Source of the DNA: Pseudomonas putida
Lineage (GTDB): Bacteria > Pseudomonadota > Gammaproteobacteria > Pseudomonadales > Pseudomonadaceae
Assembly (NCBI RefSeq): GCF_002025705.1
Contig: NZ_CP018846.1
Span: 5,757,501 to 5,821,500 of the forward strand
Length of the DNA: 64,000 bases
Direction of reading: 5' to 3'
In this document: positions 52,976-62,103 of the stretch, piece by piece
Position numbering within the stretch: position 1 is the stretch's first letter
Layout: each line of letters opens with the position of its first letter
Made by a program: the position numbers and the translations under genes
Notes under the pieces: model-generated
Told to the model about the DNA's origin: nothing
The model's input: only the letters and a program-made list of their open reading frames with translations
Database searches by the model: none

Positions 52976-53377
52976 GTGAGTCAGGACTTCAGTCGGGAAA
53001 AGCGACTGCTTACACCCCGGCACTTCAAAGCGGTCTTCGACTCCCCAACCGGCAAGGTTCCAGGGAAAAACCTGCTGATCCTTGCTCGCGAGAACGGCCT
53101 TGATCACCCGCGCCTCGGCCTGGTGATCGGCAAGAAGAGCGTCAAGCTCGCCGTTCAGCGCAACCGCCTCAAGCGCTTGATGCGTGATTCCTTCCGGCTC
53201 AACCAGCAAATGCTGGGTGGCCTGGATATAGTGATCGTCGCGCGCAAGGGATTGGGTGAGATAGAAAACCCGGAATTGCACCAACACTTTGGCAAGCTCT
53301 GGAAACGCCTGGCGCGCAGCCGGCCAACTCCAGCGGCAAACGCCGATTCCGCAGGGGTAGACAGTCAAAATGCGTAA
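52976..53377 (+). CDS. rnpA: Ribonuclease P protein component
   Basis: A 133-residue basic protein that binds RNase P RNA and helps mature tRNA 5' ends. The RNR signature is seen in KSVKLAVQRNRLKRLMRDSFR, with FSREKRLLTPRHFKAVF at the N-terminus. I use the GTG at 52976, which starts SQDFSREKR; another GTG is directly upstream. The stop overlaps the yidD start region by 8 bp. Confidence 0.96.
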   Translation: MSQDFSREKRLLTPRHFKAVFDSPTGKVPGKNLLILARENGLDHPRLGLVIGKKSVKLAVQRNRLKRLMRDSFRLNQQMLGGLDIVIVARKGLGEIENPELHQHFGKLWKRLARSRPTPAANADSAGVDSQNA

Positions 53378-53615
53378 ACTGGCCCTCGTTCCGATCCAGT
53401 TTTACCGTTACGCCATCAGTCCCCTGATGGCCAATCACTGTCGTTTCTACCCCAGTTGCTCCTGTTACGCTCTTGAAGCCATTGAAAACCATGGCCTCTT
53501 GCGTGGCGGGTGGCTAGCCGTTCGTCGCCTGGGGCGTTGTCATCCGTGGAACGACGGCGGTTTCGATCCCGTTCCCCCCGCTCCTTCCTCCCGAACTTCT
53601 TCGATAGCCGAGTAA
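53370..53615 (+). CDS. yidD: Membrane protein insertion efficiency factor
   Basis: An 81-residue protein that aids YidC/Sec membrane insertion. The family motif is clear: PIQFYRYAISPLMANHCRFYPSCSCYALEAIENHG, with the Cys triplet in CRFYPSCSCY, then the WHPWNDGGFDPVP-like ending (RCHPWNDGGFDPVPP). It overlaps rnpA by 8 bp and ends two bases before yidC. Confidence 0.97.
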   Translation: MRKLALVPIQFYRYAISPLMANHCRFYPSCSCYALEAIENHGLLRGGWLAVRRLGRCHPWNDGGFDPVPPAPSSRTSSIAE

Positions 53616-53617
53616 TC

Positions 53618-55294
53618 ATGGATATTAAACGCACGATCCTGATCGTCGCCCTGGCAATCGTGTCCTACGTCATGGTCCTCAAGTGGAACGAGGACTACGG
53701 CCAGGCTGCCCTGCCGACTCAGAATACTGCTGCCAGCACCACTGCCCCGGCCTTGCCGGATGGCGTGCCGGCCGGTAACGCCAGCGCCGATGTGCCGAGC
53801 GCCAATGCCGAATCCAGCCCTGCCGAACTGGCGCCGGTTGCAGTCAGCAAGGACCTGATCCGGGTCAAGACCGATGTCCTGGACCTGGCTATCGATCCGG
53901 TCGGTGGTGACATCGTCCAACTGAACCTGCCGCAATACCCACGTCGCCAGGACCACCCGGACATTCCGTTCCAGCTGTTCGACAACGGCGGCGAGCGTGT
54001 CTACCTGGCCCAAAGCGGCCTGACCGGCGCCAACGGCCCGGATGCCCGTTCGTCCGGTCGCCCGCTGTACGCTGCCGAGCAGAAGAGCTACCAGCTGGCC
54101 GATGGCCAGGAACAACTGGTGGTCGACCTTAAGTTCAGCGACAACGGCGTCAACTACATCAAGCGCTTCAGCTTCAAGCGCGGTGAGTACGACCTGACCG
54201 TCAGCTACCTGATCGACAACCAAAGCGGCCAGGCCTGGAGCGGCAACATGTTTGCCCAGCTCAAGCGTGACGCCAGTTCCGACCCGTCGTCGAGCACCGC
54301 TACCGGTACCGCGACCTACCTTGGCGCTGCCATGTGGACTGCTTCCGAGCCTTACAAAAAGGTCTCGATGAAGGACATCGACAAAGGTAGTTTGAAAGAA
54401 AATGTGTCCGGTGGCTGGGTTGCCTGGCTGCAGCACTACTTCGTGACCGCCTGGATTCCGGCCAAATCGGACAACAACGTTGTCCAGACCCGCAAGGACA
54501 GCCAGGGCAATTACATCATCGGCTACACCGGCCCGGCCCTCAGCGTTCCAGCTGGCGGCAAGGTCGAAACCAGCGCCATGCTGTATGCCGGTCCGAAGAT
54601 CCAGTCCAAGCTGAAGGAGTTGTCCCCAGGCCTGGAACTGACCGTCGACTACGGCTTCCTGTGGTTCATCGCCCAGCCTATCTTCTGGCTGCTGCAACAT
54701 ATCCACAGCCTGCTGGGTAACTGGGGCTGGTCGATCATCGTTCTGACCATGCTCATCAAGGGCCTGTTCTTCCCGCTGTCGGCTGCCAGCTACCGCTCGA
54801 TGGCGCGCATGCGCGCCGTGGCGCCGAAGCTCGCTGCACTGAAGGAACGCTTCGGTGACGATCGCCAGAAGATGTCCCAGGCAATGATGGAGCTGTACAA
54901 GAAAGAGAAGATCAATCCGCTGGGCGGCTGCTTGCCGATCCTGGTGCAGATGCCGGTCTTCCTGTCCCTGTACTGGGTACTGCTGGAAAGCGTCGAGATG
55001 CGCCAGGCGCCATGGATGCTGTGGATCACCGACCTGTCGATCAAGGATCCGTTCTTCATCCTGCCGATCATCATGGGCGCCACCATGTTCATTCAGCAGC
55101 GTCTGAACCCGACTCCGCCGGATCCGATGCAGGCCAAGGTGATGAAAATGATGCCGATCATCTTCACCTTCTTCTTCCTGTGGTTCCCGGCTGGTCTGGT
55201 GCTGTACTGGGTTGTGAACAACTGCCTGTCGATCACTCAGCAGTGGTACATCACCCGCCGCATCGAAGCAGCCAGCAAAAAAGCTGCTGCTTGA
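53618..55294 (+). CDS. yidC: Membrane protein insertase YidC
   Basis: A 558-residue inner-membrane insertase. An N-terminal membrane anchor (TILIVALAIVSYVMVLKW) precedes a large periplasmic domain (about 40-350) with a low-complexity Ala/Pro/Ser linker at its start, then the conserved five-helix core including NPLGGCLPILVQMPVFLSLYW and the C-terminal helix FFFLWFPAGLVLYWVVNN. The ATG at 53618 is two bases after the yidD stop; the frame is open earlier inside yidD without similarity. A strong terminator follows. Confidence 0.98.
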   Translation: MDIKRTILIVALAIVSYVMVLKWNEDYGQAALPTQNTAASTTAPALPDGVPAGNASADVPSANAESSPAELAPVAVSKDLIRVKTDVLDLAIDPVGGDIVQLNLPQYPRRQDHPDIPFQLFDNGGERVYLAQSGLTGANGPDARSSGRPLYAAEQKSYQLADGQEQLVVDLKFSDNGVNYIKRFSFKRGEYDLTVSYLIDNQSGQAWSGNMFAQLKRDASSDPSSSTATGTATYLGAAMWTASEPYKKVSMKDIDKGSLKENVSGGWVAWLQHYFVTAWIPAKSDNNVVQTRKDSQGNYIIGYTGPALSVPAGGKVETSAMLYAGPKIQSKLKELSPGLELTVDYGFLWFIAQPIFWLLQHIHSLLGNWGWSIIVLTMLIKGLFFPLSAASYRSMARMRAVAPKLAALKERFGDDRQKMSQAMMELYKKEKINPLGGCLPILVQMPVFLSLYWVLLESVEMRQAPWMLWITDLSIKDPFFILPIIMGATMFIQQRLNPTPPDPMQAKVMKMMPIIFTFFFLWFPAGLVLYWVVNNCLSITQQWYITRRIEAASKKAAA

Positions 55295-55320
55295 CGGGCT
55301 GCTGCGCTAGCCTGTGAATA

Positions 55321-55345
55321 AAAACGCCCCCTCGGGGGCGTTTTT
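55321..55345 (+). terminator. Intrinsic terminator after yidC
   Basis: AAAACGCCCCC-TC-GGGGGCGTTTTT: a GC stem flanked by A and T tracts, 27 bp after the yidC stop. Confidence 0.93.
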
Positions 55346-55380
55346 GCTATCTGTCGTTTTTGTCGTAGAGGCTTTCGAGC

Positions 55381-56751
55381 ATGAACACTGTGCGTGAAAC
55401 CATCGCCGCCATCGCTACCGCCCAAGGCCGCGGAGGCGTCGGTATCGTCAGGCTGTCAGGGCCATTGGCAAGCAAGGCTGGCCAGTTGATCACCGGCCGA
55501 ACGCTGACGCCACGGCATGCCCACTACGGGCCATTCCGCGATGAAGATGGCCTGGTGCTGGATGAAGGCATTGCGCTGTTCTTCCCTGGGCCCAACTCTT
55601 TCACTGGCGAGGACGTACTCGAGCTGCAGGGCCATGGCGGCCCGGTGGTGCTGGATATGCTGCTGCAGCGCTGTGTACAAGTCGGCTGCCGTCTGGCGCG
55701 CCCAGGCGAGTTCAGCGAGCGTGCGTTCCTCAACGACAAGCTCGACCTGGCCCAGGCCGAAGCCATCGCCGACCTGATTGAAGCGAGCTCCAGCCAGGCC
55801 GCGCGCAACGCCTTGCGCTCGTTGCAGGGTGAATTCTCCAAGCGCGTGCACAGTCTGACAGAGGCGCTGATTGCCCTGCGCATCTACGTCGAGGCGGCAA
55901 TCGACTTCCCTGAAGAGGAAATCGACTTCCTTGCCGATGGCCATGTGTTGTCGATGCTCGATACAGTACGTGCCGAGTTATCCACCGTGCAGCGCGAGGC
56001 CGGGCAAGGCGCCTTGCTGCGAGACGGGATGACGGTGGTCATCGCTGGTCGCCCGAATGCCGGCAAGTCGAGCTTGCTGAACCAACTGGCAGGGCGCGAG
56101 GCTGCGATCGTGACCGACATTGCCGGCACCACCCGGGACATTCTTCGGGAACATATCCACATCGACGGCATGCCGCTGCATGTGGTCGACACCGCCGGCC
56201 TTCGGGATACCGATGACCATGTGGAAAAAATCGGTGTGGAACGTGCGCTGAAGGCCATTGGCGAAGCCGATCGGGTGCTGCTGGTGGTCGACTCCACCGC
56301 ACCTGAGGCCAGTGACCCGTTTGCCTTGTGGCCCGAGTTCCTCGATCAGCGACCAGACCCGGCCAAGGTCACGCTGATTCGCAACAAGGCCGACCTCAGT
56401 GGAGAGCGGGTAGGGTTGGAACAGTGCGACGACGGCCATGTGACCATTACCTTGAGTGCCAAGGGCGATGACCAGGGGCTGCAATTGCTGCGTGATCATC
56501 TCAAGGCCTGCATGGGTTATGAACAGACTGCCGAGAGCGGTTTCAGCGCCCGCCGGCGCCATCTGGATGCCTTGCGCCAGGCCAGTTCACATCTGGAACA
56601 TGGCCGCGCACAGCTGACACTGGCTGGCGCGGGTGAATTGCTGGCGGAGGACTTGCGTCAGGCGCAGCATGCGCTGGGTGAGATCACCGGTGCATTCAGT
56701 TCCGATGACCTGCTGGGGCGGATCTTCTCCAGTTTCTGCATCGGCAAGTAG
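55381..56751 (+). CDS. mnmE: tRNA modification GTPase MnmE
   Basis: A 456-residue GTPase that, with MnmG, makes the 5-carboxymethylaminomethyl group on wobble uridine 34. The N-terminal folate-binding domain (RETIAAIATAQGRGGVGIVRLSG), the inserted G domain with P-loop GRPNAGKS at 223-230, DTAG and NKAD motifs, and the C-terminal CIGK motif at 453-456 are all present. It stands between two intrinsic terminators as its own unit, 536 bp before its partner gene mnmG. Confidence 0.98.
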   Translation: MNTVRETIAAIATAQGRGGVGIVRLSGPLASKAGQLITGRTLTPRHAHYGPFRDEDGLVLDEGIALFFPGPNSFTGEDVLELQGHGGPVVLDMLLQRCVQVGCRLARPGEFSERAFLNDKLDLAQAEAIADLIEASSSQAARNALRSLQGEFSKRVHSLTEALIALRIYVEAAIDFPEEEIDFLADGHVLSMLDTVRAELSTVQREAGQGALLRDGMTVVIAGRPNAGKSSLLNQLAGREAAIVTDIAGTTRDILREHIHIDGMPLHVVDTAGLRDTDDHVEKIGVERALKAIGEADRVLLVVDSTAPEASDPFALWPEFLDQRPDPAKVTLIRNKADLSGERVGLEQCDDGHVTITLSAKGDDQGLQLLRDHLKACMGYEQTAESGFSARRRHLDALRQASSHLEHGRAQLTLAGAGELLAEDLRQAQHALGEITGAFSSDDLLGRIFSSFCIGK

Positions 56752-56774
56752 TCCACAGGTCGTTAAAAACCAAG

Positions 56775-56802
56775 GCCGCTCCTTCGGGAGCGGCTTTTTT
56801 TT
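56775..56802 (+). terminator. Intrinsic terminator after mnmE
   Basis: GCCGCTCC-TTCG-GGAGCGGC followed by eight T; the UUCG loop is the extra-stable type. It lies 24 bp after the mnmE stop. Confidence 0.95.
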
Positions 56803-57298
56803 GCCTGCGATTTATCCACTCGTCGGATTTTGACCCGCTGCCCGTAGCTTAAACCTTCCTCGGTGGATGGTGAAAAGGTCGCCGAAATTCATCCACAGAC
56901 TCAAATCCATGTGCAGGAGCCCTGTGGAAAACCCGCCTTCAGCTCCGTTGATAAGCAGGCTTTTTTTCTGAGGACAAATCCGCCTGTGGGTAAACTACCA
57001 TTTAATCCACAGGCTAAAAGACGTTATCCATACCCCTCATGGTAGGTAAGCCACAGGGTTCAATTTTGCTGTACATCAGGCAGCCAAAGGGATACAGAAG
57101 CTTATCCACAGATAAGGCTGTGCATAAGAATAAACATAAAAACAAAGCTTTTATAAATTTCTTCTCTTTGATTTCTGTTGTCTGCCACTCATCCACAGAC
57201 TGGTCAAAATTTGCTCAGACGGTTCCTTTAGAGGGGGTGAAGTCCCTATACTTGTCCGCTTACCTTCTCTATTCGCAAAAACAGGCACGAGGTGCGTG
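56803..57298. other. DnaA-box-rich AT-rich gap between mnmE and mnmG (possible second origin-like region)
   Basis: About 500 bp without a supported gene. One perfect TTATCCACA lies at 57102. One-mismatch boxes include 56812 (TTATCCACT), 56985 (TGTGGGTAA), 57003 (TAATCCACA), 57024 (TTATCCATA), 57119 (TGTGCATAA) and TCATCCACA near 56889 and 57190. An AT-rich run spans about 57125-57180. The layout resembles oriC. The mnmG promoter must also lie in its right end. Confidence 0.75.
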
Positions 57299-59191
57299 GT
57301 GGATTTCCCTTCCCGTTTTGAAGTGATCGTCATCGGCGGCGGCCATGCCGGTACCGAGGCTGCGCTTGCGTCAGCACGCATGGGTGTGAAAACCCTGCTG
57401 TTGACCCATAACGTGGAAACCCTCGGTCACATGAGCTGCAACCCGGCGATTGGTGGCATCGGCAAAAGTCATCTGGTCAAAGAGATCGATGCGCTCGGCG
57501 GCGCGATGGCGCTGGCCACCGACAAGAGCGGCATCCAGTTCCGCATCCTGAACAACCGCAAAGGCCCAGCCGTACGCGCCACCCGAGCGCAAGCCGACCG
57601 CGCCATCTACAAGGCTGTGGTACGCGAGATCCTGGAAAACCAGCCGAACCTGTGGATATTCCAGCAGTCCTGCGATGACCTGATCGTCGAACAGGACCAG
57701 GTCAAAGGCGTGGTGACCCAGATGGGGCTGCGTTTCTTCGCGGAATCCGTGGTACTGACCACCGGCACCTTCCTCGGCGGCCTTATCCACATCGGCCTGC
57801 AGAACCATTCCGGTGGTCGCGCCGGTGATCCGCCATCGATTGCCCTGGCTCACCGCATGCGTCAACTGCCGCTGCGAGTCGGCCGCCTGAAAACCGGTAC
57901 CCCTCCGCGTATCGACGGGCGCTCCGTGGATTTCTCGGTGATGACCGAACAGCCAGGCGACACGCCGATCCCGGTGATGTCGTTCATGGGCAATGCACAA
58001 ATGCATCCGCGCCAGGTGAGCTGCTGGATCACCCACACCAATGCCCGCACCCACGAGATCATTGCCTCGAACCTTGACCGTTCGCCGATGTACTCCGGGG
58101 TGATCGAAGGTGTCGGCCCGCGCTATTGCCCATCGATCGAAGACAAGATCCATCGCTTTGCCGACAAGGAAAGCCACCAGGTGTTCATCGAGCCGGAAGG
58201 CCTGACCACCCATGAGCTGTACCCCAACGGTATTTCCACTTCGTTGCCATTCGATGTGCAGCTGGAGCTGGTGCGCTCGATCCGCGGTATGGAAAACGCC
58301 CACATCGTTCGCCCGGGTTACGCCATCGAGTACGACTATTTCGACCCGCGTGACCTCAAGTACAGCCTCGAGACCAAAGTCATCGGTGGCCTGTTCTTCG
58401 CTGGCCAGATCAACGGCACCACTGGCTACGAAGAAGCTGGCGCCCAGGGCCTGCTGGCCGGGACCAACGCCGCACTGCGTGCCCAAGGCCGTGAAAGCTG
58501 GTGCCCGCGCCGCGACGAGGCGTACATCGGCGTATTGGTCGACGATCTGATTACCCTGGGTACCCAGGAGCCGTACCGCATGTTCACTTCGCGTGCCGAG
58601 TACCGGCTGATCCTGCGTGAAGACAACGCTGACTTGCGCCTGACCGAGAAAGGTCGCGAACTCGGCTTGATCGACGACGAACGCTGGGCTGCTTTCTGCG
58701 CCAAGCGCGACGGTATCGAGCGTGAAGAGCAGCGCCTGAAGTCGACCTGGGTGCGCCCGAACACCGAGCAAGGCCAAGCCATTGTGGATAAGTTCGGCAC
58801 TCCGCTGGCCCACGAATACAGCCTGCTCAACCTGCTGGCTCGGCCAGAGATCGACTATGCCGGGCTGATCGAAGCGACCGGCGGTGAAGAGATCGATCCA
58901 CAGGTCGCAGAGCAGGTCGAGATCAAGACCAAATACGCAGGTTACATCGACCGCCAACAGGACGAGATCGCTCGCCTGCGCGCCAGTGAAGATACCCGCC
59001 TGCCTGTGGATATCGACTACACCACCATTTCCGGGCTGTCGAAGGAAATCCAGGGCAAGCTCGGCCAGACTCGCCCAGAAACCCTGGGCCAGGCTTCGCG
59101 TATCCCCGGTGTGACTCCTGCGGCGATTTCCCTGTTGCTGATTCATCTGAAAAAACGCGGCGCTGGCCGCGAATTGGAGCAAAGCGCTTGA
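57299..59191 (+). CDS. mnmG: tRNA uridine 5-carboxymethylaminomethyl modification enzyme MnmG
   Basis: A 630-residue FAD protein that works with MnmE on tRNA wobble U34. The FAD loop GGGHAGTEAALA is at the N-terminus; HMSCNPAIGGIGKSHLVKEIDALGG and the GTFLGG segment are conserved. Two GTG codons are adjacent (57296 and 57299); the second has better spacing from GAGG, so I use it. The stop overlaps the rsmG start. The gap upstream is rich in DnaA boxes, and several perfect boxes lie inside the gene. Confidence 0.97.
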   Translation: MDFPSRFEVIVIGGGHAGTEAALASARMGVKTLLLTHNVETLGHMSCNPAIGGIGKSHLVKEIDALGGAMALATDKSGIQFRILNNRKGPAVRATRAQADRAIYKAVVREILENQPNLWIFQQSCDDLIVEQDQVKGVVTQMGLRFFAESVVLTTGTFLGGLIHIGLQNHSGGRAGDPPSIALAHRMRQLPLRVGRLKTGTPPRIDGRSVDFSVMTEQPGDTPIPVMSFMGNAQMHPRQVSCWITHTNARTHEIIASNLDRSPMYSGVIEGVGPRYCPSIEDKIHRFADKESHQVFIEPEGLTTHELYPNGISTSLPFDVQLELVRSIRGMENAHIVRPGYAIEYDYFDPRDLKYSLETKVIGGLFFAGQINGTTGYEEAGAQGLLAGTNAALRAQGRESWCPRRDEAYIGVLVDDLITLGTQEPYRMFTSRAEYRLILREDNADLRLTEKGRELGLIDDERWAAFCAKRDGIEREEQRLKSTWVRPNTEQGQAIVDKFGTPLAHEYSLLNLLARPEIDYAGLIEATGGEEIDPQVAEQVEIKTKYAGYIDRQQDEIARLRASEDTRLPVDIDYTTISGLSKEIQGKLGQTRPETLGQASRIPGVTPAAISLLLIHLKKRGAGRELEQSA

Positions 59192-59838
59192 GTTCCCTGG
59201 TCACCCCGCAACACGCCGAAGAGTTGTCCACAGGTGCGCGCCAGCTCGGTGTCGAGTTGAGCGCCGAGCAGCACGAAAAGCTGCTGGGCTACCTGGCCCT
59301 GCTGATCAAATGGAACAAAGCCTACAACCTCACTGCCGTGCGCGATCCGGACGAGATGGTTTCCCGCCACCTGCTCGACAGCCTCAGCGTCATGTCGTTT
59401 ATCCACAACGACCGTGACAACTGGCTGGATGTCGGCAGCGGCGGTGGCATGCCCGGCATCCCTTTGGCTATCCTGCATCCGCACAAGCAGGTGACGGTGC
59501 TGGACGCCAATGGCAAGAAGACCCGCTTCCTGACTCAGGTGAAAATGGAACTGAAACTGGACAACCTTACGGTTATCCACAGCAGGGTCGAAGCTTTCCA
59601 GCCATCACTACCGTTCAGCGGAATCATCTCCCGCGCCTTCAGCAGCATGGAGAACTTCACCAACTGGACCCGCCATCTGGGCGACACCGGGACGCAATGG
59701 CTTGCAATGAAGGGGCTGCATCCTGCCGATGAACTGGTAGCATTGCCCGCAGACTTCACAGTGGAAAGCGAGCAGGCCCTGACCGTTCCAGGTTGCCAGG
59801 GCCAGCGCCATCTGCTGATACTGCGCCGCAAGGCTTGA
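59188..59838 (+). CDS. rsmG: 16S rRNA (guanine527-N7)-methyltransferase
   Basis: A 216-residue SAM-dependent enzyme that methylates G527 of 16S rRNA. The SAM loop LDVGSGGGMPGIPLAI and the LIKWNKAYNLTAVRDPDEMVSRHLLDSL segment define the family. It starts with TTG at 59188 overlapping the mnmG stop as TTGA. Two perfect DnaA 9-mers (59399, 59573) lie inside the gene. parA follows after 18 bp. Confidence 0.97.
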   Translation: MSSLVTPQHAEELSTGARQLGVELSAEQHEKLLGYLALLIKWNKAYNLTAVRDPDEMVSRHLLDSLSVMSFIHNDRDNWLDVGSGGGMPGIPLAILHPHKQVTVLDANGKKTRFLTQVKMELKLDNLTVIHSRVEAFQPSLPFSGIISRAFSSMENFTNWTRHLGDTGTQWLAMKGLHPADELVALPADFTVESEQALTVPGCQGQRHLLILRRKA

Positions 59839-59856
59839 TTGGGAACACACGCAACA

Positions 59857-60648
59857 ATGGCTAAGGTATTCGCAATCGCGAACCAGAAAGGTGGGGTCGG
59901 CAAGACCACCACCTGTATCAACCTCGCAGCATCGCTGGCCGCGACCAAGCGTCGTGTGCTGCTGATCGACCTCGATCCGCAGGGCAACGCGACCATGGGC
60001 AGCGGTGTGGACAAACACGAACTCGAGCATTCGGTCTATGACCTGCTGATCGGGGAATGCGACCTTGCCCAGGCCATGCACTACTCCGAGCACGGTGGCT
60101 TCCAGTTGCTGCCGGCCAACCGCGACCTGACCGCCGCGGAAGTGGTGCTGCTGGAAATGCAGGTCAAGGAAAGCCGCCTGCGCAACGCGCTGGCGCCGAT
60201 CCGCGAAAATTATGATTTCATCCTCATCGACTGCCCGCCGTCGCTGTCGATGCTGACGCTCAATGCGCTGGTCGCTTCCGATGGCGTGATCATCCCGATG
60301 CAGTGCGAGTACTACGCGCTGGAAGGTCTCAGCGACCTTGTGGATAACATCAAGCGCATCGCTGCCCGGTTGAACCCGGAGCTGAAGATCGAAGGCCTGC
60401 TGCGGACCATGTACGACCCGCGCCTGAGCCTGAACAACGATGTTTCGGCGCAGCTCAAGGAACACTTCGGCGAGCAGCTGTACGACACCGTCATCCCGCG
60501 CAACATCCGCCTGGCCGAGGCCCCGAGCTTCGGCATGCCGGCGCTGGCCTACGACAAGCAATCGCGTGGCGCACTGGCCTATCTGGCCCTGGCCGGGGAA
60601 CTGGTACGCCGTCAACGCCGTCAATCACGCACTGCACAAACAACTTAA
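59857..60648 (+). CDS. parA: Chromosome partitioning ATPase ParA (Soj)
   Basis: A 263-residue deviant-Walker ATPase that moves ParB-bound origins apart. KGGVGKTT at residues 11-18 is the deviant Walker A with the signature Lys, and LLIDLDPQGNAT and FILIDCPPSLS follow. Lacking an N-terminal DNA-binding domain, it is the chromosomal type Ib-like Soj class. I use the ATG at 59857, the family N-terminus, although its ribosome site is weak. parB follows 9 bp later. Confidence 0.97.
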   Translation: MAKVFAIANQKGGVGKTTTCINLAASLAATKRRVLLIDLDPQGNATMGSGVDKHELEHSVYDLLIGECDLAQAMHYSEHGGFQLLPANRDLTAAEVVLLEMQVKESRLRNALAPIRENYDFILIDCPPSLSMLTLNALVASDGVIIPMQCEYYALEGLSDLVDNIKRIAARLNPELKIEGLLRTMYDPRLSLNNDVSAQLKEHFGEQLYDTVIPRNIRLAEAPSFGMPALAYDKQSRGALAYLALAGELVRRQRRQSRTAQTT

Positions 60649-60657
60649 GGAATCCGC

Positions 60658-61530
60658 ATGGCCGTTAAGAAACGGGGTCTCGGACGTGGGTTGGATGCAC
60701 TGCTCAGTGGTCCTTCCGTCAGCGCGCTCGAAGAGCAGGCTGTGAAGATCGACCAGAAAGAACTGCAACACCTGCCAGTCGAACTGATCCAGCGCGGCAA
60801 GTACCAGCCGCGCCGCGACATGGACCCCGAGGCACTGGAAGAGCTCGCGCACTCGATTCGCAGCCATGGGGTGATGCAGCCCATCGTGGTTCGCCCGATC
60901 GACGGTAGCCGCTATGAGATCATTGCCGGTGAGCGCCGTTGGCGCGCCACTCAGCAGGCCGGTCTCGACACCATCCCGGCGATGGTGCGCGAAGTGCCGG
61001 ACGAAGCCGCCATTGCCATGGCGCTGATCGAGAACATCCAGCGCGAGGACCTCAATCCGCTGGAAGAAGCCCTGGCCCTGCAGCGCCTGCAGCAGGAGTT
61101 CGAGCTGACCCAGCAACAAGTGGCCGATGCCGTGGGCAAGTCGCGGGTGACCGTGGCCAACCTGCTGCGCCTGATCTCGCTGCCCGAGGCGATCAAGACC
61201 ATGCTCGCCCACGGCGACCTGGAGATGGGCCACGCCCGTGCCTTGCTCGGTCTCGAAGAAGATCGCCAGGAAGAGGGGGCGCGTCATGTTGTCGCACGTG
61301 GTCTCACTGTGCGCCAAACCGAGGCACTGGTCCGTCAATGGCTCAATGGCAAACCTGAGCCGGTCGAACCGAGCAAACCTGATCCGGACATCGCGCGCCT
61401 TGAACAGCGGCTCGCAGAGCGCCTGGGCTCTGCCGTGCAGATACGTCACGGCAACAAGGGCAAAGGCCAATTGGTTATTCGCTATAACTCGCTTGACGAG
61501 TTGCAAGGCGTGCTTGCTCACATCCGCTGA
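60658..61530 (+). CDS. parB: Chromosome partitioning protein ParB (Spo0J)
   Basis: A 290-residue CTP-dependent DNA clamp that binds parS. The N-terminal KKRGLGRGLDALL contacts ParA; the CTPase part has GKYQPRRDMDPEALEELAHSI and the GERRWRATQQAG motif; the helix-turn-helix is LTQQQVADAVGKSRVTVANLLRLI. The C-terminal dimer domain is intact. Its targets here are the parS sites in recF. A 149 bp gap with the atp promoter follows. Confidence 0.98.
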   Translation: MAVKKRGLGRGLDALLSGPSVSALEEQAVKIDQKELQHLPVELIQRGKYQPRRDMDPEALEELAHSIRSHGVMQPIVVRPIDGSRYEIIAGERRWRATQQAGLDTIPAMVREVPDEAAIAMALIENIQREDLNPLEEALALQRLQQEFELTQQQVADAVGKSRVTVANLLRLISLPEAIKTMLAHGDLEMGHARALLGLEEDRQEEGARHVVARGLTVRQTEALVRQWLNGKPEPVEPSKPDPDIARLEQRLAERLGSAVQIRHGNKGKGQLVIRYNSLDELQGVLAHIR

Positions 61531-61575
61531 AACAATTCCCGTTGTAGCGCGCAGTCGGAAATCACTACCGAATAG

Positions 61576-61604
61576 TTGAATAGGGGTTAATCCACCCCTA
61601 TACT
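61576..61604 (+). promoter_or_regulatory. Sigma-70 promoter of the atp operon
   Basis: TTGAAT (61576-61581), exact 17 bp spacer, TATACT (61599-61604). The spacer contains an AGGGGT/ACCCCT inverted repeat (TAGGGGT-TAATCC-ACCCCTA) that could end parB transcription or bind a regulator. The start of atpI is about 75 bp downstream. Confidence 0.82.
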
Positions 61605-61679
61605 CTGCGCGCATTTTGTCGGCACAAATTATGCCAAGTCATAACTGACTTGTTGGTCGACTTCCGAGGAGCAGTTGTG

Positions 61680-62087
61680 ATGGAAATCCGCACGCCAAAC
61701 CGCCTGCCTTTCCATCGCTGGGCGGTTTTTCCGGTACTGCTGGCTCAATTCGTCGTACTACTGCTGGCAACCTTGGTGTTGTGGCAGTGGAAAGGGGCGG
61801 TCAGTGGATATTCAGGCCTTTGCGGAGGTTTGATTGCCTGGCTGCCCAATGTGTATTTCGCCTGGAAGGCTTTTCGCTTCAGCGGAGCTCGGGCGGCACA
61901 AGCTATCGTCAAGTCGTTTTACGCTGGCGAGGCAGGCAAGATGATTTTGACGGCAGTGCTTTTTGCACTGACCTTCGCAGGAGTGAAGCCACTGGCGCCG
62001 TTAGCAGTATTCGGCGTCTTCGTGTTGACCCTTTTGGTCAGCTGGTTCGCGCCCCTGCTGATGAATAAAAGACTTTCGAGACCTTAG
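61680..62087 (+). CDS. atpI: ATP synthase protein I
   Basis: A 135-residue membrane protein with four hydrophobic segments, first gene of the atp operon. AtpI helps assemble the c-ring and may affect Mg2+ or K+ handling. It starts MEIRTPNRLPFHRWAVFPVLLAQF. The ATG at 61680 has GAGGAG upstream, and a GTG one codon earlier is possible. It is 16 bp upstream of atpB. Confidence 0.94.
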   Translation: MEIRTPNRLPFHRWAVFPVLLAQFVVLLLATLVLWQWKGAVSGYSGLCGGLIAWLPNVYFAWKAFRFSGARAAQAIVKSFYAGEAGKMILTAVLFALTFAGVKPLAPLAVFGVFVLTLLVSWFAPLLMNKRLSRP

Positions 62088-62103
62088 GGCGTTTGAGGCA
62101 ACC

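Noticed and set aside
57039..57326. A 95-codon plus-strand frame in the mnmE-mnmG gap
   Set aside because: It overlaps the DnaA-box cluster and runs into mnmG in another frame; no similarity to a known protein.
57371..59182. A 603-codon minus-strand frame opposite mnmG
   Set aside because: Antisense shadow of a certain gene without any domain.
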